From NCBI GenBank assembly GCA_025642075.2, contig JAODUO010000476.1, positions 325,501-389,500 on the forward strand: DNA of 64,000 nt. The letters are read 5' to 3'. Each line of letters opens with the position of its first letter. Within the stretch, counting starts at the first letter, position 1. The stretch comes from Ridgeia piscesae. Taxonomy: Eukaryota > Annelida > Polychaeta > Sabellida > Siboglinidae. The notes beneath the pieces are model-generated. The model saw only the letters and a program-made list of their open reading frames with translations. It did not search any database and had not been told where the DNA came from. Below are positions 11,603 to 25,522 of this stretch, piece after piece. The position numbers and the translations under genes are program-made.

Positions 11603-14600
11603 TTAAAGGGGAACTGAAACACAGCTGTAACATTCCATATACCTAAATGTATACTATATAAGTATACATTAATGGTGAAAGAAGCATATTCACTTATCAG
11701 ACAAACTGGGAAAAACATATTTTCAGTGCCTAAATCGTCGTCATAGAACACTGCGTAACGCCATCTTTATTCCAAGCCGAGTGGTTTGATTACCTCCTAT
11801 CTAGCCCATGTTAAATTTTGGTTTCTTTCGGTTTTTCTTCGTTATTAGACATTTCTGCGCAAAAACAAAGATATGGTATCTTATTATACACGAAAGCGGC
11901 CCCATGTGTCAACAAATAATATTTATTTGCATTCGTAAAAAAAAAGGTGAAATTATATTATTACGTTTTTTAAACCCAAATGAAAAAATTCGAAACGTGA
12001 CACTTCCCGAGAGCAGATTTTGACAGGCTTAAAGGGGCGGGCCTACCAAAAAGGAAGGTCAGTCCGGACTATTTTTCTGTTGTTTACAAATGTCGGAAGT
12101 GTTTTAGTTAGCGAGGAGCTACGCTATTTGCTAGTGGTCTTGGATAAATCAAGAAGAAAATGGATCCGACAGAGGAAGATTTGTAGCACAAGTGAGAGAA
12201 GCATCTATAGCACAAGTGCCATTTAATTTCCTTGCTTAACCCAGCGTGGACCCGGGTGCGAGGCTTTAATTAAACCCCGCCGAGAGTCGACGAGACGGCG
12301 AAAAAAGATCGCAATTTTTATGGAATCGAGGATGTTTGTTTTTGGGAACAATGTGAATGTGGCATTGTGTTTGTGTGGGATACTGCGTCCCAATGTCGAC
12401 GCACATCGAATTTGTATGTTGTCTGGAGAAAGCTGGGTTGCCCGACCGTGCTGACAGTCCCGGGCAGGGCCTATGACTGACCAAGACATCTGTCAATGTT
12501 TTCTTGTTATCTATGTGCGATTTGCGTGCAGACTCGTTCGTTCGACCAAAGTAGGTAGTTAAGAAATTATGTAGTTCAACAGGTATCGAAAAATTATTTT
12601 GAAATTTCCAAACCTAAACAGAGCAATTATACTTGTATGGCCACACAATGACACATATTAAAAAAAAATAAATTTTATCTTCGAATTCGTAACGTAAATC
12701 TTTGTTACAAACTTATTTTATTTTTGAAAGGATGTTACATGATGTGTGCACCCTTTTTAAAAATATAATTTTTTAAATTTTCCCTTTTTAAATTTTAAAA
12801 ATTTTTTAATTTATGTAAATAATGTTATGTAGATATGCGTTTTGCCATGCAATTTATAATATAGTTTTAATTAAAAAAATATATGTATAAAAAGACATTG
12901 TGCAATTCACATGAGAATATTAAATTGGATTTTTAATGTATTGTATACAGTATTTTGGGAATATGTGGGGGTGTATTTGAATAACAAAATTATAAATTCA
13001 TGTGTTTGCAAAATGCTGTAACAATTTAACATAAAAATTATTTGTTTGAAACGCTGTGAAAATTTTTATTAAAGTATTTCAAAACAAATCAACCAATCCC
13101 TTGATTTCATGATGTGATATTGATGAATTAAAATTTTCCCAATTACTAATAATCATTATAAGATAATGATTGTTTACTATAAATCAAATGTCAGAATGTT
13201 TTGGTTAGCTGCATATCATCACTGACATGTTAAATGGGATTTTTAAAACGGGCCTGGGTTTTTTGCAGGTGCGGGAAAAGGGAAATTATTTTTTTGTTGT
13301 TGTAAACAACAAAATTTTCTCTGTTTCAATTAGTGTCAGAACTGTTTGAGTCATCATCAGTGATATCGCTGTCATCCCCCCCCAAAATTTTCCCGATCAC
13401 TTCTTCAGTTTTTTCCCTTCTGATTTTGAGAAGAAGATCTGAAGAGGGAACAGTGAGACTGGGACATCCAAGTGTCACCCACATTGACCAGACTGCCATG
13501 GTCAGTTGAAGAAGGCATGCAGGACTGCGACGACAACTTTGCAAACCCATGGTCATGATGAATATTCACTGGAACAACAATATCATATGTATTAATTGTT
13601 GCATTGATGAAGTATCGCATTGGTGAATGATCACTGGCTCTGTTTGAGTTTGACACTACAAGTTAAAGGTTTTGCAATGTGACATCCATCTGCCAGAGGG
13701 ACAATGTCATCTGGTGCACAGGATCCTTTGAAAGGTGTGCTTGGTTTTTGGGAATCCTTCATCTGAAAGAATGATACATATGTAAGATGGTATGTATCTT
13801 CTGTGATATACATATAAAAAATGTTTTGTCATCTTTTGTTTTCTCATTGCAGTACCTATGTCATAAAAAACCACAGAATAAATCAACTTATAATTGGCTT
13901 TTTCGGAAAGTGTTAAAGGATCTAATTTTGTGTAGATGCATCTGTGGATATTGTAACGTACTATGCACGAGAAATCTAAATTTGATTGAATTATTCCACA
14001 GGCCCCATAGGGTCACCCAGACTTTTTTTCCACAATTGTTAAACAAATCTACTTTTGCATGGTTGTTGCATGTGGTGGTGCTACTGTAACAAGAAATCTG
14101 TTTTTTTGCATCATTCTAAGGGCCCCCAAAACAAAAGTAATACGGGTGATTTGTTTTTTGAGAAGATCCCTTGAAATGCCCCCCCATATCAGTTTTGTGT
14201 ATTGGGTATCTTTTTTCTGGTTTGTCTGCTACTGCTAGCCAGGGTCACTAGTCAACTCTGTCTCAATGAGACCAGGGGAACAGTGGGCTGAGCAGGGTGT
14301 TGGGGTTTCAACCAGGGAACATTCCTGCAATAAATAGAACATTACCTTTTCAATGGTGCATTCTGTGGGGAATTCCTTTTGACTAACCTTCCTGGCATAT
14401 TTTAATCAATATGTATGTGTTCTGAGTCATTCAGACATCATTACAAACAAACAAAACCCACTCCTACAAAGCAGCTCACATAAATTACATAGAAAACCCA
14501 AATTTAAACAAGCCCACTTGCACATATAAGGAAATAAAATGTTTAAGTTAGTTAGGTGAATCAATGTCCTCCTTGTTCCAATCAGAGACCCCCTATTTGG

Positions 14601-17600
14601 CCATAATCAAAGTCATACTTGCTTTTTCCAAAAATAAAAATGTCGGCTTTATTCTAAATACTAATATTTTGTTTTTAATTTAAGAATATTTTTACATTGG
14701 GGTTTATACTTTAAGTTTCTTTTTGTGGGGGGGGTTTTACCCAACTGAGTCTTTTCCGAGATATATAAGTTTTTTGTATTGCTTTGTATAAGGTTTTCTA
14801 AATAAACTTTTTGGCCATTTTCCTAATAAATATTTTTGGGAAGTGATTATGGACACCTTCCAGTTATCAAACACTAACTGCACTAACTAAACAATGCTGA
14901 TGTATGCGGTACTATTGAAAGCAGAATACATGCCTTATTAAAATATAATTTTCCTACTTTATATTCTTATTTTATAGTCTTATTTTTTATACACAGAAAA
15001 TTTCATTTCCGATTCAATATACTAGTCATGTTGGTGATAATCATTCTCCAACAGCCATTAGTACCAACAAATTTGAAGATTTATTTAAACACTAAAGTTA
15101 GCAACATTTAAAGCTGACCTCTGTTGCATTTTTCTTTTCATCATGCCCAAACATATGACTGTGAACTGGTAAGAAATGCAAGTGCACTAGAGAGATGATG
15201 GGGGTTCATCCAGGCAGTGATGTTTGTTTTGGGGATGGAATTTTTACTCTTGCTAAGGGAAAAACAGGACACTACTAAAATTTGATCTTTTTGCCTAATT
15301 TGCCTAGGCTGTTAACTGCAATTAGTAACAGCAGTCCTCTGTTGTACTTTGATCATGATGTTTACAACCCTTTTCAGGTAACAATGCAGGCTATGGGCCA
15401 AAAGTAAGGTTCTAAATGTTTTTCACTTATGTAACTATTAATTTTAATCATGGGATCAGTGATATTACTACCTGCTGTCACGAGACTATTCTGACCCCCA
15501 ACTAAAACAAATTTTGTTTTTTTGTTTTTCAAAGCAAAACTGCAAATTTTAAAGGTGAGATCCACATTTGGGTACATAATGTTTTGGGGGATAAAAAAAA
15601 AAGTTGTTGGTTATTTAGAAATTTATTAATCTGTCAATTTTTTAATATCGGGCACTAGTGACTTATTATGTATGTCAAAACAATTAATAGTAAAAGATTG
15701 ATTGTGTATTGTATATTTTGACCATGCATATTCTACAGCAATAACAGCAGAGGCCTTTCATGAAGTTATACAATATTTTACTGCCTAAATTAAAATACTA
15801 AATGTGTTCCCAGGTAATATTGCCAATTGACTTGGGTTTGATGGGCAATGGAAAAGACACATTAACATACTTAATAGTGACACTATGTTAATGTGATTGA
15901 TTCTGTAGCATGTTTTATTGTTGTTTTACTCATTATTTCATAGAAAGTTGTGCGATGCACACATGTACAATGTTACCAGAAAAAAAACAATGATACCATA
16001 CTCATAATGACAATAATATTTTACTAACCTGATGGGTGCTTCTCGCCATTTCCTACTTGTCGTTCTGGTCTCTGGCTTCGATGATAAAAATTTTAAACAG
16101 CACATCCTCAGCTTGCATAATGTCAAAAAAAAAGTGTCCTCATGTAATGGCCAAGATTAACTTTAAACCAAAAATAGTGTTCAACAGACAGTATTCTAAG
16201 TCAACAGCTATGTCCCCTTTCTGCCGTGATGCTTAAAAAACCCTTTGGGGAATTTTTTTTCACTCTACATTGCTCCGGGTTTACCCGTTGTAAAAAAGAG
16301 TACCTGATGGCTATAGATAGTGGTGGATATGGGTACGAGTAGCTTTCCCTTAATTTTAGCATATCGGGTTGGGTGCTTCCCAGAGAAGTTTAGATGGTAT
16401 ATCTGATTGAACAATTCCTGTGGGGGGAAAAAAGTGTAAAACGCTTTTAGCAACCTTTAGGATTGGTTGCTGCCTAAATAAGATCTTCCCTTTATAAATT
16501 AGCAGCTAATAAACCAGGGGTTTTTTTTTTGAATGATTTAAATCGGTTGATTTATGGGTTAAACCCAAATTTCAAATTTTATACGGTAGTGTTTTATTGA
16601 AAAAAGTTTTAAAAATCTAATTTAAATAATAACATAAATTTTTTTTTTTTTTAATTAATTCCAAGTAATGTTTTTTTAGACCGACAGTTCTTACTTTTTG
16701 TTGACTAATTAGGAGTCACTCTAATTTGATTTTGACGACGAGAAATTTTTAAAAAAACGCATACCAGCATGGTCGTAGCTGTCATTTCTTTTTATGTCAT
16801 TATCTTGAAGAAGGTTTTTCCCCCAAGGGGATGTCTGTGTCAGGGAAAAAAAAAGTTTTCTTTTTTACCTAGAGACTTTGATATTTTTAGCAAAAAACGA
16901 ACCGGCGTTGGTCTAGGTACAGCTCGCCGGCAAAAATGTTGACCTAAATCCGTGGATTATATAAACATTCTTTATTTCCCTTTAATTTCTGTCCACACAT
17001 ATTTTTTCTTTTTTACATGCATATTTCTTATTACATTTAAATTTTTAGGTAACATTCGTATATTATACAGACGATGAAATACAACTGTGGGGAAATAAAA
17101 TTTTAGTCGTAACGATACACGTTGGGACTGAAGTGCCGAGTCGGCTTGGCAACCCAAAAAGCTGGTTTCGGCATGTAATTTTCCCACGCGCCGCTTCACC
17201 TTCCAAATAAGGAAACCGGGCCGGTTTTTCCCCCCCAGTTCACCAAACATTACTTTGTCGTTTCGTACTTATATGCAAAAAAAAATCGGCCAAAGATGCA
17301 CCTGTGGGGTTTGATCGAGACCCCTTTTGTTTTTTTTGTTCAGTGTCTCTTTGTGTTTGTCACGTTTTAATTAGGCTTGCAATCGGCGTTTGAAAGTGAC
17401 CACCGCAGACTCTTGGGCGAACTTTTTCCCCCGGCGGACACGCCAACTTCATCATCTCTAACCTGCTTTTTCGGCAGGAATCCTTTTTTGTGGAAGTATG
17501 GAAAAGTTGCTTACTAACAATCATAGTATACTTTTTAGTTTTACAGTGCATTAAATTGTTTAATTATGTTTTTTTTAATGCGTTTGGCCCCTTTTTTCGA

Positions 17601-17837
17601 GAGCCATGCTGCGTCGCCTACGATTGGCGGCTTCCGGGATTGTAAAAACGCCAATCAAACCGGAAAAAAGGGCCCCAGGCAAGATGGCAGCGCCCTGTGT
17701 TGAAAGTAGCTCAGTTTAAAAAAAAATTAAAAAAAAATACCGGACGCTGTGCTTGTCAAATTATGGTGACAAGTGCTGTAAATTATATGTTCTTATGTTT
17801 GGGCTGTGGTTGTTCAGCCGCTTCACTCCCCCTTTAA
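11603..17837 (-). mobile_element. Candidate TTAA-flanked DNA transposon, about 6.2 kb
   Basis: The left end reads TTAA then AGGGGAACTGAAAC..AGCTG. The right end, read inward on the other strand, is TTAA then AGGGGGAGTGAAGCGGCTG. These imperfect inverted ends with TTAA borders suggest a Kolobok- or piggyBac-like element. Inside, the minus strand has exon-like pieces with good splice motifs but no product I can name: about 17360-17551 (ends RPRVCGGHF, weakly THAP-like), about 16300-16420 (ELFNQIYHLNFSGKHPTRY, between CCCCCCACAG and CAG|GTACTC), about 16030-16126 and about 13650-13763. Another TTAAAGGGGC occurs at 12028, so the left border is uncertain. The interior is AT-rich with unusually long homopolymer runs. 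Confidence 0.45.
12500..13320. other. Very AT-rich stretch, no gene seen
   Basis: Long A and T runs with no open frame of note; part of the putative element at 11603-17837. Confidence 0.4.
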
Positions 17838-18029
17838 ACGCCATGCTGTGAAATGCTGCGTAATGTCATTAACTAACAAAATGAAACGTATACGCTTTTA
17901 CTACCCGATTCAAAACCTATGTCTGCTCAAAGTCAGTACTAGCAAAGATATCGTTGTCAAATTGACCGACAGTTTGACTTTTAAAGATCAACATTAATTA
18001 CTCTTATTTTTTCTAAAGCATTTACGATG

Positions 18030-18490
18030 GGTATTTGTATTAAACACGTTTGCACATCATTTACCGATGTACAGGCTCTGCTGTTTCTGCATATGTCTCT
18101 TGTTAGAAGTATGTTGGAATATTACAAATGTTATCTGGAATACGTGGCAACCTACATTTATTTAGCACAACTGAACGAGTTCAAAATATTTTCATTAAAA
18201 TCTATATGATAAATCCCAAATACAGTACTCATCTTGAACTTTGCCATTATCTTAGACTACCTTCCCTACAACACAGTAAGACAGTTGCAGATCTCGTGTT
18301 TTTACACAAGTGTTTGTAATTTCAACAAGACTCTTCATATCCGGTAGGGGCTGTTGAATTTCACTGTCCTTCACGACCTCTGCGAATCGACGCCCACCTT
18401 AGTGTTCAGTAGCATAATTAACTTTAGAAAACACTCTGTTTTGAATAGATGTATAACTACTGTAAATGTTTTGTAATTAATGCATCCAAC
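18030..18490 (+). mobile_element. LINE 3' fragment (jockey/CR1-like)
   Basis: The RT C-terminal region is recognisable across two frames: LVRSMLEY, then TTERVQNIFIKIYMI, LELCHYLRLPSLQ and TVADLVFLHKCL. This is the typical C-terminal pattern of jockey/CR1-type LINEs. It is 5'-truncated and frameshifted. Confidence 0.7.
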
Positions 18491-18711
18491 GTGTTTTATA
18501 TGTTTATATAATTAAAATGTTATTCTACAATTCAAAAACAAACCATTTTTAACAGATGACGACTGATACATTTGATATTGTATATAAATATATTGATTGT
18601 TTTTTATGTATGTATTGTGATTATTATAGTGTTGTTTTATTATTATTATTTATATGTATTCTTCAGTTATCCTTCCTGATACCGTGTGTTTGGGGCAAGT
18701 TGGATTAAATA

Positions 18712-19158
<447 letters not shown>

Positions 19159-19170
19159 TATGACACGTAC

Positions 19171-19383
19171 TCTTGCCCAGTGGCGTCCCATACACTTCCA
19201 CTTCGCAAAGTTTCAAATATTTCTTAGTTGGTGATGTTCTTTTGATCCTGACGAATCTTCCAATTGCTTTTGGCTGACAGCTGAACCTATTCTCATTCGG
19301 TTTCAGTGCGAAGTTCACGACTTTGCATGTAGATACTTTGTCGTTCACCGATGCTTCTATGACCAGGTTTTTATTGTAATGCC
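19171..19383 (-). CDS. FTP lectin domain, C-terminal half exon
   Basis: The exon is 213 nt, phase 1-1, entered after TGTTAACAG and left at GTACGT. It reads HYNKNLVIEASVNDKVSTC, VVNFALKPNENRFSCQPKA, IGRFVRIKR and LKLCEVEVYG, with both framing cysteines and the hallmark ending present. It follows the N-half at 19863-20060; the split codon gives tryptophan and the frame is continuous. The donor lies beside a 440-bp CA array, which could affect splicing. Confidence 0.8.
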
Positions 19384-19862
19384 CTGTTAACAATCCAATG
19401 TTAATTACACATTAATTTGAGATAATAAAATCACGAAAGTCATTGGCGATTGGAGGCATAATTTGTGAAAGACAAATGGAAAACTCTTACAGCGGTAGTG
19501 TCAAACTCTACCGACGTTCATGCAATATCAAAAGCTGATGTGCCAGAATTCACTGAATTTATAGTAAATTTCTAGGTGACAATCATTGACCAATTCAGCT
19601 TTTAAACAACAACATACGCGCATAGGCGTTTTAAATAGCATACTATAGGAGCAGGAATCGCTGCTGATTATACCAGTCTCTGTAGGATGTACTCACTCGC
19701 CGAGCTGGCGTGGATGTATACAAAGGTTCTACAAGCCCTATGTTGAAACTATTTATTATTTTTACTTTGTTTTCAACTTGAACTAGATTTTCCATACAGC
19801 ATTAACGTATGATAGAGAGAATGACATAAGCTCAAATAAGTCAGCAAAACAGTCCAACTCAC

Positions 19863-20060
19863 ATGGTTTCTGGTTATAAATGACCACCTCTCTGATAATA
19901 TAGACACTTTCCAGGTCAACCTGCCACCAGGGTCCAACTTCCGACTTGCTTTGGCTGCATTGTTTGGGTTTTCTGTTACCATCCACAGCGTATGTAAAGT
20001 AAGAATTGGGGTGTGTTGAGGATAACAGTCCAAGCTTCCCAAAAGCCAGGTTAATATTCT
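19863..20060 (-). CDS. FTP lectin domain, N-terminal half exon
   Basis: The exon is 198 nt, phase 1-1, entered after TTATTACAG and left at GTGAGTTGG. It reads NINLAFGKLGLLSSTHPNS, YAVDGNRKPKQCSQ, VGPWWQVDLESVYIIREV and VIYNQKP. The AVDGN, cysteine and PWWQVDL landmarks are all present. With 19171-19383 it forms one of the best preserved domains in the array. Confidence 0.85.
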
Positions 20061-20273
20061 CTGTAATAAATCATGAATGATTTCCTGTCAGTGTCAATTA
20101 TTTAAACAAAAGCTCCACTACATTTACTTGACACCACTTCATGTAGATCTGTCACCACATGTATTATTCTATATAAATATAATATAAAATGTAACAGTGA
20201 TCACCCACGTACTTGTGCTAAATACATCAACTAGTTGAATAACATATTACAGGTTAGTAATATATAGTCATCA

Positions 20274-20419
<146 letters not shown>

Positions 20420-20843
20420 AGACACGCACACAAGCACACACATTTCCCCTAATCAGCACAGTTGTTAATTCTGACTTAACACCTTTAGTGTTCATACTTT
20501 GGATCAGTGTAGCATACGTAGTTGTTTTGAATAGATCTCAATAATGTCGTGGAACGTGAACAGAAAACAAATTGCCGCCTCAGTGGATTGCAGGTTTTCA
20601 GTCAGACTGGATTGTGATGGTGCCTATCTCCTGTATTAGTCGATTACAAAATAACCTGGCACGTCAGTGTCAAAGTATCTATTACTCTTACGTATACTGG
20701 TGAATTATACCAATATACACAACGCGTTATTTAATTGCAAACAAAAATTATAGCGATCTATACACTGTGAGTATGACTGTTCAAACACGCAAAACGCTCA
20801 CTGCTGGTAGTTGTATCAAATAAACGATAATCGTGAGACATAC

Positions 20844-21074
20844 CTTCGCGATAGGTAGTTATGGTCAACTCTCGTATCTCGTACATGCCATTTAGATCAA
20901 CCTGCCACCAGCTGCCGACAGCTGCTTCTGTGTGCGCGCAAGAACCTCGTCGCAATAGCACACTGGCGATGCCATCCACCGCATTTAATGATGCATATTT
21001 GGGGTTAGGTGTGGACGACTGTTTTGTCGGTTTCCAAAGAGCCAAGTTGTGTCCAAGCATTGCTTCTGGAACAT
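20844..21074 (-). CDS. FTP lectin domain, N-terminal half exon (orphan)
   Basis: The exon is 231 nt, phase 1-1, entered after TGTTTTAAG and left at GTATGTC. It reads GHNLALWKPTKQSSTPNPK, NAVDGIASVL, RGSCAHTEAAVGSWWQVDL and MYEIRELTITTY, a very typical FTP N-half. The next exon downstream is another N-half (19863-20060). The C-half was either lost or missed in the intervening 0.8 kb, which contains a compound microsatellite. Confidence 0.85.
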
Positions 21075-21122
21075 CTTAAAACAAGTACCGTCGCCATCAA
21101 TAAATAAGCTTTATATTTGTCG

Positions 21123-21464
21123 CTAAAGTCGTATAACTATTAACATAACTAATTCAAAACATATGTTAATTACCACGTAAAAAAGGTAACTCAAAGGTAA
21201 CGTAACATCTCGTTTAGAAATCTCACTCCCGAAACCGGAGGTCTTGAGAACATCACTGATGCTTTCTCGGACAGCTATCTTAATTTCTGGCAGTTTATGG
21301 AGTGCCTTTGGGTTGAAGCAGTCCATTCTTACCCGCACATTTCTTCTTCTGTATTCCTCTACTTCTTTTTTCCGTTCACTATGCTCTGGCGAACAGTTTT
21401 GCTTATGCCATCCGGTCTTGTTACATGGCCGTATCAATGGAGTTTTTTGTATCACTATCGTCAA
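21123..21464 (-). other. Unrecognised 113-codon reading frame
   Basis: The minus-strand frame includes NKTGWHKQNCSPEHSERKKE, YRRRNVRVRMDCFNPK and a hydrophobic end. I do not recognise a family. It sits between two lectin exons and lacks obvious splice borders, so it may be chance or a transposon fragment. Confidence 0.2.
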
Positions 21465-22191
21465 ACGTTCCTCTTGAGCTGTGTGCTTTAATCATCTAGC
21501 GCACAGTCTCATTAGTGTCAAAATAGAACTACATGACTAGTTTGTTTCGCAATAGTGTAGCAATATTACAGGTCTTTTTTGGCAATAGTTGTGTCGATTT
21601 GTGATCGCAACATCCTCAGTTGTTCGGCTGTGACCTATGCTGCATTCTAGGGGGCTCGTGATTATCATACATAATACATTATAGTGACTCCCGCGTGTCC
21701 CAATCGTTCAACTAAGTCGTTAAAGGTGGTGAAATCCGATTGTACAAAGTTCGTGTACACCAACTGGTATTCCGGGTAAACACTGTACACGTGGAATGTA
21801 GCATAACAGCCTTAATTTGGTGAGTCAAAGGTAGAGGTTAAGGCATAGTACACAGGGGTGGGAGTAGTCTGGGTGTGAGGAGATACAAAACCTCCAACTG
21901 CACCCACTGACGCTCATCAAAACATGTCTAGTCCGGTGTTATCCTACCGTTGTGCTATATTTACTAAGTAATAAGTTATTTCCAACAATATATTGTACAC
22001 CATCCCATTCTTTCGAAATACAGTATATTTAATATGTACATAAACAACAACAACAACAATAATTACAAGTGTTGATGGAAACGGACCGAGCAGAAGTGTA
22101 ATACTTATGTATGACTCAGCGCAACTGTATCAATACGTTTTTCAAAATATTTAACTTTCACCAACAAGTTTTTCTCCATGAACATAAATAC

Positions 22192-22846
<655 letters not shown>

Positions 22847-23032
22847 TTTGGTCAATAACTAGTGTTATTTATGTGTTATACAATGTAGATCATACAATTG
22901 GCTAAACGTACTAAAAAACAGAAGACTGCATACGTATTCTGCGATGTCACCATGTATGTCTTTAGCGACTGTTCAGAGATGACATGAGAGTTGTTGATGA
23001 ACCATGTTTTGTATTTACGTATCTTATCTTAC

Positions 23033-23329
23033 CTCCGTACACTTCAACTTCACATAATGTCGTCGCCCGGTTTGCATTTTCACTCAGTTGTAATTTGACG
23101 ACGCTGCCCACTGTGTCGCGTGGACAAGCAAACGATCTGGTCGTCTTCATCACCGACTGTACCTCTGTACAAAGCACACCTGACGATCCTTTTGCTGGAA
23201 GCTCTGCAGATATCTTAAACTGGTGTACCTCTTCACCTGTAACGTGTGGTATAACGTCTATATATCTGAGACGTGGGTGTGTTGACTCCGTTATGTCCGT
23301 GATGTTTACCCATATCAAACAGTCCATGC
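23033..23329 (-). CDS. FTP lectin domain, C-terminal half exon (long)
   Basis: At 297 nt this is the longest C-half here, phase 1-1, entered after GCAATAAG and left at GTAAGATAAG. It reads DCLIWVNITDITESTHP, LRYIDVIPHVTGEE, SSGVLCTEVQSV, FACPRDTVGSVVKLQL and TTLCEVEVYG. The extra N-terminal residues suggest that the linker, which is a micro-exon at 3847-3897, is fused into this exon. It joins 23455-23676 across an intron of only about 125 bp. Confidence 0.8.
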
Positions 23330-23454
23330 CTTATTGCATTTTAGACCATTAACGAACTTGGGGAACTTCCCCTGAAAGTATTTCACCGACTATTTTACGG
23401 ACATATGAAATCCTTAAAATAAAGTAGCATATCACAAACAAAAGTAAAACTCAC

Positions 23455-23676
23455 CAGGTCGGGTGAATGTGACCACGCGTTTGATATCATACACGGCTCC
23501 CAGGTCAACATGCCACGAACTAGCGACATTTGGATCGATTTCCGGACAGCCGCCATTAGAGAAGTTCGGATCCGTGTTCCCGTCAACTGTATTATCTGCA
23601 CGCAATTTGGTTGTTGAAGACAGCCACGCACGCTTCCTCAGGGCAAGATTTGCACTTTCGATTGGTTTATACGTAG
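23455..23676 (-). CDS. FTP lectin domain, N-terminal half exon
   Basis: The exon is 222 nt, phase 1-1, entered after TTGTTTAG and left at GTGAGTTT. It reads YKPIESANLALRKRAWLSS, NTVDGNTDPNFSNGGC, VASSWHVDLGAVYDIKRV and TFTRPG. The tryptophan pair is reduced to SSWHVDLG. It is the most upstream regular exon of the phase-1 array; no signal-peptide exon was found above it. Confidence 0.8.
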
Positions 23677-24423
23677 CTAAACAAATCACAATTTCTTTCA
23701 AAAATACGTTTATCTGTCGTCGAAAACTGAACTATCAATATGCATTATTTTCAGGACGATCATATAAAAAGACTGCAACAGAAATCACATTTGAACAACT
23801 ATTACATTTCGTTTACCACAAATCTAAAACCAGCAGTGCTCAATAGCAATATTATGACTTCCGGATTACTATATCTAGATGCTGACACCATAGTGTTTGC
23901 CCCAAATAGTATTAGGATGATGCTCAATTGTGATCATATTAAACTAACAAATGTAACAATGTAAACTACAATGTTCATACCAGACTTCCAGAATTATAAA
24001 TACAACATGATATATGAATATCTCTATACACAATTTATATTAACGCACACGTGTTAACAGTGCAATGGCCAGTGTACGTATATCGGGATTAGCTGCAAGG
24101 CACATTACAAGACGGATCACACTGGTGTGTACTATCTACTGACGTTTCACCAATAACAATGAGAAAAAATGCACTTGCGCCAGGTTCTAGCTACAAAATC
24201 ATGTTATTCCATCTGATTAACGAAATAGTCTCTCGTAATATGCTTGAATCATCATACGTCTATCTCAAAGCTAATTGTGTCGCCGTGCGGCGTACTTACT
24301 ACAACATTTGCACCCTCGTACATGCTTTATATGATCCGCACTAACATATCTGGGATTCCCGTCTGCTCTAGTAATTTCCCTTAATACTGTATCGTAAGCC
24401 TTCTAAAAAGCCGCTTCTACTAT

Positions 24424-24960
24424 GCAGAAGACGTTCTACTATGCATAGTAGAGAGTCTTCTGCCCTATAGGTTCTTCAGGTGTTCCTATCCATGGCCTTA
24501 TTCCACGATAGTTCCTACTCTCTAGCATATAGCCAGGATGTTTGAAGATGGGGATCGACTGGCGTCTTTTCCAATCCTCTGAGATAAGTTCTTCCTCCAA
24601 TATCACCTGCAGAAGCCTCCAGATGTATTGTTCTTCTGCTTCTCGTAGTGCTTTGATCACGTCCGCTGTGAGTTATCATTGGCCTTCCATTTCTTCATCT
24701 TAAAAAAATGGGGTCTTCATTTCGTTCGTGTGATTACTGGTCCTATTCTGTGAGTTTCTCATGCGAGTTTTCTTTATTGAGTAGGCCATATAAGTACTCT
24801 TTCCATCGATCCTTATTCCATTTGACTTTCTGCACCTCTCAGTTACTATCTTGACTATCTTGTCGGTTCAGTTCTCGACTCTCGGTGCCTCACTCGCATT
24901 TGTTCACTTCTCTGGCTAGTTTCTCCGCAATTTCATTCATCCTTCCTCTGCTGCCCTTCC
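24424..24960 (-). mobile_element. LINE RT fragment with terminal hairpin
   Basis: The minus-strand frame shows LTADVIKALREAEEQYIW, EEELISEDWKRRQSIPIF and SRNYRGI, the thumb-proximal start of a LINE RT. Degenerate upstream sequence runs to about 24960. The left edge is a palindrome at 24424-24463 (arms GCAGAAGAC) with a self-complementary core CTACTATGCATAGTAG. Confidence 0.75.
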
Positions 24961-25254
24961 CATTATTAGCAACTCTAGCAAAGAAGTACTCTTCCTACTT
25001 TAAACCGATCAAAGATGGGAATCAATCAACACAGTGTATTCATCCGACTACGCTCTGTCCATAATAGCACGTCATCCGTTGGATTAATCTGGATGATCTT
25101 TCGTTGGGTTTCATGGCAACCAAAATATGCATAAGGTTGAAAACAGTCAAAGGTATGAAAAAATATTTGTATAGATACATGATCACATTTCACATTGATA
25201 TTGCATTCGCATTGTCTTCTATCATTCGCGGTAATGAACGGTAAGCCTATGAGT

Positions 25255-25440
25255 TTATTTTTCTAGCTGTAAATGTATATTAGTCAAGTTGAACTTATAA
25301 CTTTCGCCGAACACTTGCACTTCAACCAGAGCCAGCTTGTGACTTGTTAGAGTTTTCAACATAAGTTTGCTGCCCAAAGTGTTGGGCCGACATGACAAGT
25401 GGTTTGGGTGTAATCTCGCGCAGGCCAGTCGCACGGTGTC
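25255..25440 (-). CDS. Atypical FTP C-half, possibly terminal exon
   Basis: After a TTTACAG acceptor the frame reads DTVRLACARLHPNHLSC, LGSKLMLKTLTSHKLALVE and VQVFGE, then runs on to a stop with AATAAA overlapping it. The order of cysteines and the ALVEVQVFG end are FTP-like. It starts in phase 0, unlike the array exons, and has no donor, so it is either the 3' terminal exon of an upstream gene or a decayed half-domain. No N-half was found within 1 kb upstream. Confidence 0.5.
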   Translation of the reverse strand, partial: DTVRLACARLHPNHLSCRPNTLGSKLMLKTLTSHKLALVEVQVFGESYKFNLTNIHLQLEK

Positions 25441-25489
25441 CTGTAAATAACACTGAAAAAGCTGGTGATCGCAGCAAACGCCGGCAATA

Positions 25490-25522
25490 TTTTCCACTAC
25501 TGACGTAGTCAGTAGTGGAAAA
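25490..25522. repeat. Perfect hairpin, 15-bp arms
   Basis: TTTTCCACTACTGAC, a 3-base loop GTA, then the exact complement. It lies 50 bp upstream (minus strand) of the atypical lectin exon. Confidence 0.9.
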
